Of a DNA stretch of 64,000 bases, positions 63,441-64,000 are shown one piece after another. The notes beneath the pieces were generated by a model that was given only the letters and a program-made list of their open reading frames with translations, did no database searches and was not told the DNA's origin. The DNA is from Rhynchopus sp. YZ270_cl-10 (lineage: Eukaryota > Euglenozoa > Diplonemea > Diplonemida > Diplonemidae). The position numbers were made by a program, and so were the translations under genes. Position 1 is the first letter of the stretch. Every line of letters starts with the position of its first letter. The stretch spans positions 868,001 through 932,000 of the forward strand of contig OZ037855.1 in NCBI GenBank assembly GCA_964035575.1, read 5' to 3'.

Positions 63441-64000
63441 GAAAAAACCTTTTCTCTTAGGTGAATATAGTACGGGTTTAGGTTCTTCTAATATTTTTTC
63501 TTCTTTTTTTCCCCCCCTCTCAAAGACTTCCTTTGCGCAGCTACAAAACTATATTTTTTTTTCCCCTTCATTTCCTTTACCCTCTCTCTGGGAGACCTTT
63601 TTTGTCTTCCCTCTAGCAAAGGGATAGTGGTAAGGGAAAAATTGGGGAGAAAAAAAAAAATACTGTAGCCTGCCCTCATTGATGTTCTGCTACGCAAAAA
63701 AAAAAATCTGCGTACCCCCCCTCCCTCTTTCCTCCCCCCTCGCCCCGCCCCCCCGCCCCCCGACCCCTCTCAAAAAATCCCATTCTTTTTTTGCTGATCA
63801 AAACAGAAATAAAGCACCGCAGTATTCTTTTTCTCACATTTTCTTCCTCATCATCATCATCCTCCTCCTCCTCCCTTCTCTTTCTCCCTCAACCACTTCA
63901 GAAATAATACACCCTCTCTCTCCCTCACCCTCTCTCCCTCTCTCCCTCTTACATTTTTGATAAATCTTGAAAACAATCAGCCAACAACCAGGTGGTCCAG

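Larger units (their letters stand above)
62525..64000. other. Right end, gene-free pyrimidine-rich sequence
   Basis: T/C-rich low-complexity sequence with two adjacent hairpin elements (63341-63371 and 63389-63440) and a C-rich tract at 63715-63770. No gene is supported. Confidence 0.6.

Noticed and set aside
1-64000. Retroviral, LTR or Polinton-like fossils
   Set aside because: No reverse transcriptase, integrase, capsid or paired long terminal repeats were seen.

Overview
The window looks like nuclear DNA of a protist with long, gene-poor, low-complexity intergenic stretches. The best fit is a euglenozoan-like (kinetoplastid or diplonemid) genome. Five protein-coding segments are supportable: an unknown 107-residue protein on the minus strand (20236-20559); a possible NTF2-like protein (27731-28210), a long-form tRNase Z (28369-30372) and a Pho80/CYC2-type cyclin (31293-31787) on the plus strand; and a hAT transposase fragment (37392-37847). 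The host genes are intronless. Several have a pyrimidine tract ending in AG just before the ATG, two of them with an ACTAAC/CTAAC motif. This is what trans-spliced polycistronic genes look like, but no spliced leader is visible here, so the lineage is inferred.

The window is organised around a divergent strand switch between about 20.56 and 27.73 kb. To its left the gene reads leftward and the plus strand is purine-rich. To its right the genes read rightward and the plus strand is pyrimidine-rich. Most of the switch is a 4.25-kb satellite of 38-bp units (about 112 copies). It is followed by an 881-bp element with 11-bp inverted ends that carries a second, degenerate minisatellite. Other tandem arrays are a 7-bp repeat (7004-7709, about 101 copies) and an 8-bp repeat (19184-19386, about 25 copies).

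The rest (about 1-20 kb and 32-64 kb) has almost no recognisable genes, but it is seeded with short (about 30-70 nt) hairpin elements that fall into at least nine sequence families (called HpA to HpI here). About 85 copies can be read by eye. Their orientation follows the inferred transcription direction: nearly all left copies are in minus sense and all right copies found are in plus sense. Most families share an outer AGTG/CACT stem, an inner hairpin and a tail resembling CCAAC..TTTTC, often followed by A-runs. This orientation-locked set is the most striking feature of the window. It could be a swarm of tiny RNA-mediated insertions or a set of RNA-level processing signals or small RNAs.

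There are also ordinary dispersed repeats: a GC-cored repeat at 8.3, 12.4 and 53.3 kb, a larger element at 44.5-45.1 kb with an inverted copy at 62.3 kb, a 137-bp MITE with a 5-bp target duplication at 47.3 kb, and a nested palindrome element at 54.7-55.1 kb. No tRNA, rRNA, CRISPR array or retroviral fossil was recognised. All coordinates of short repeats were read by eye and may be off by a few bases.
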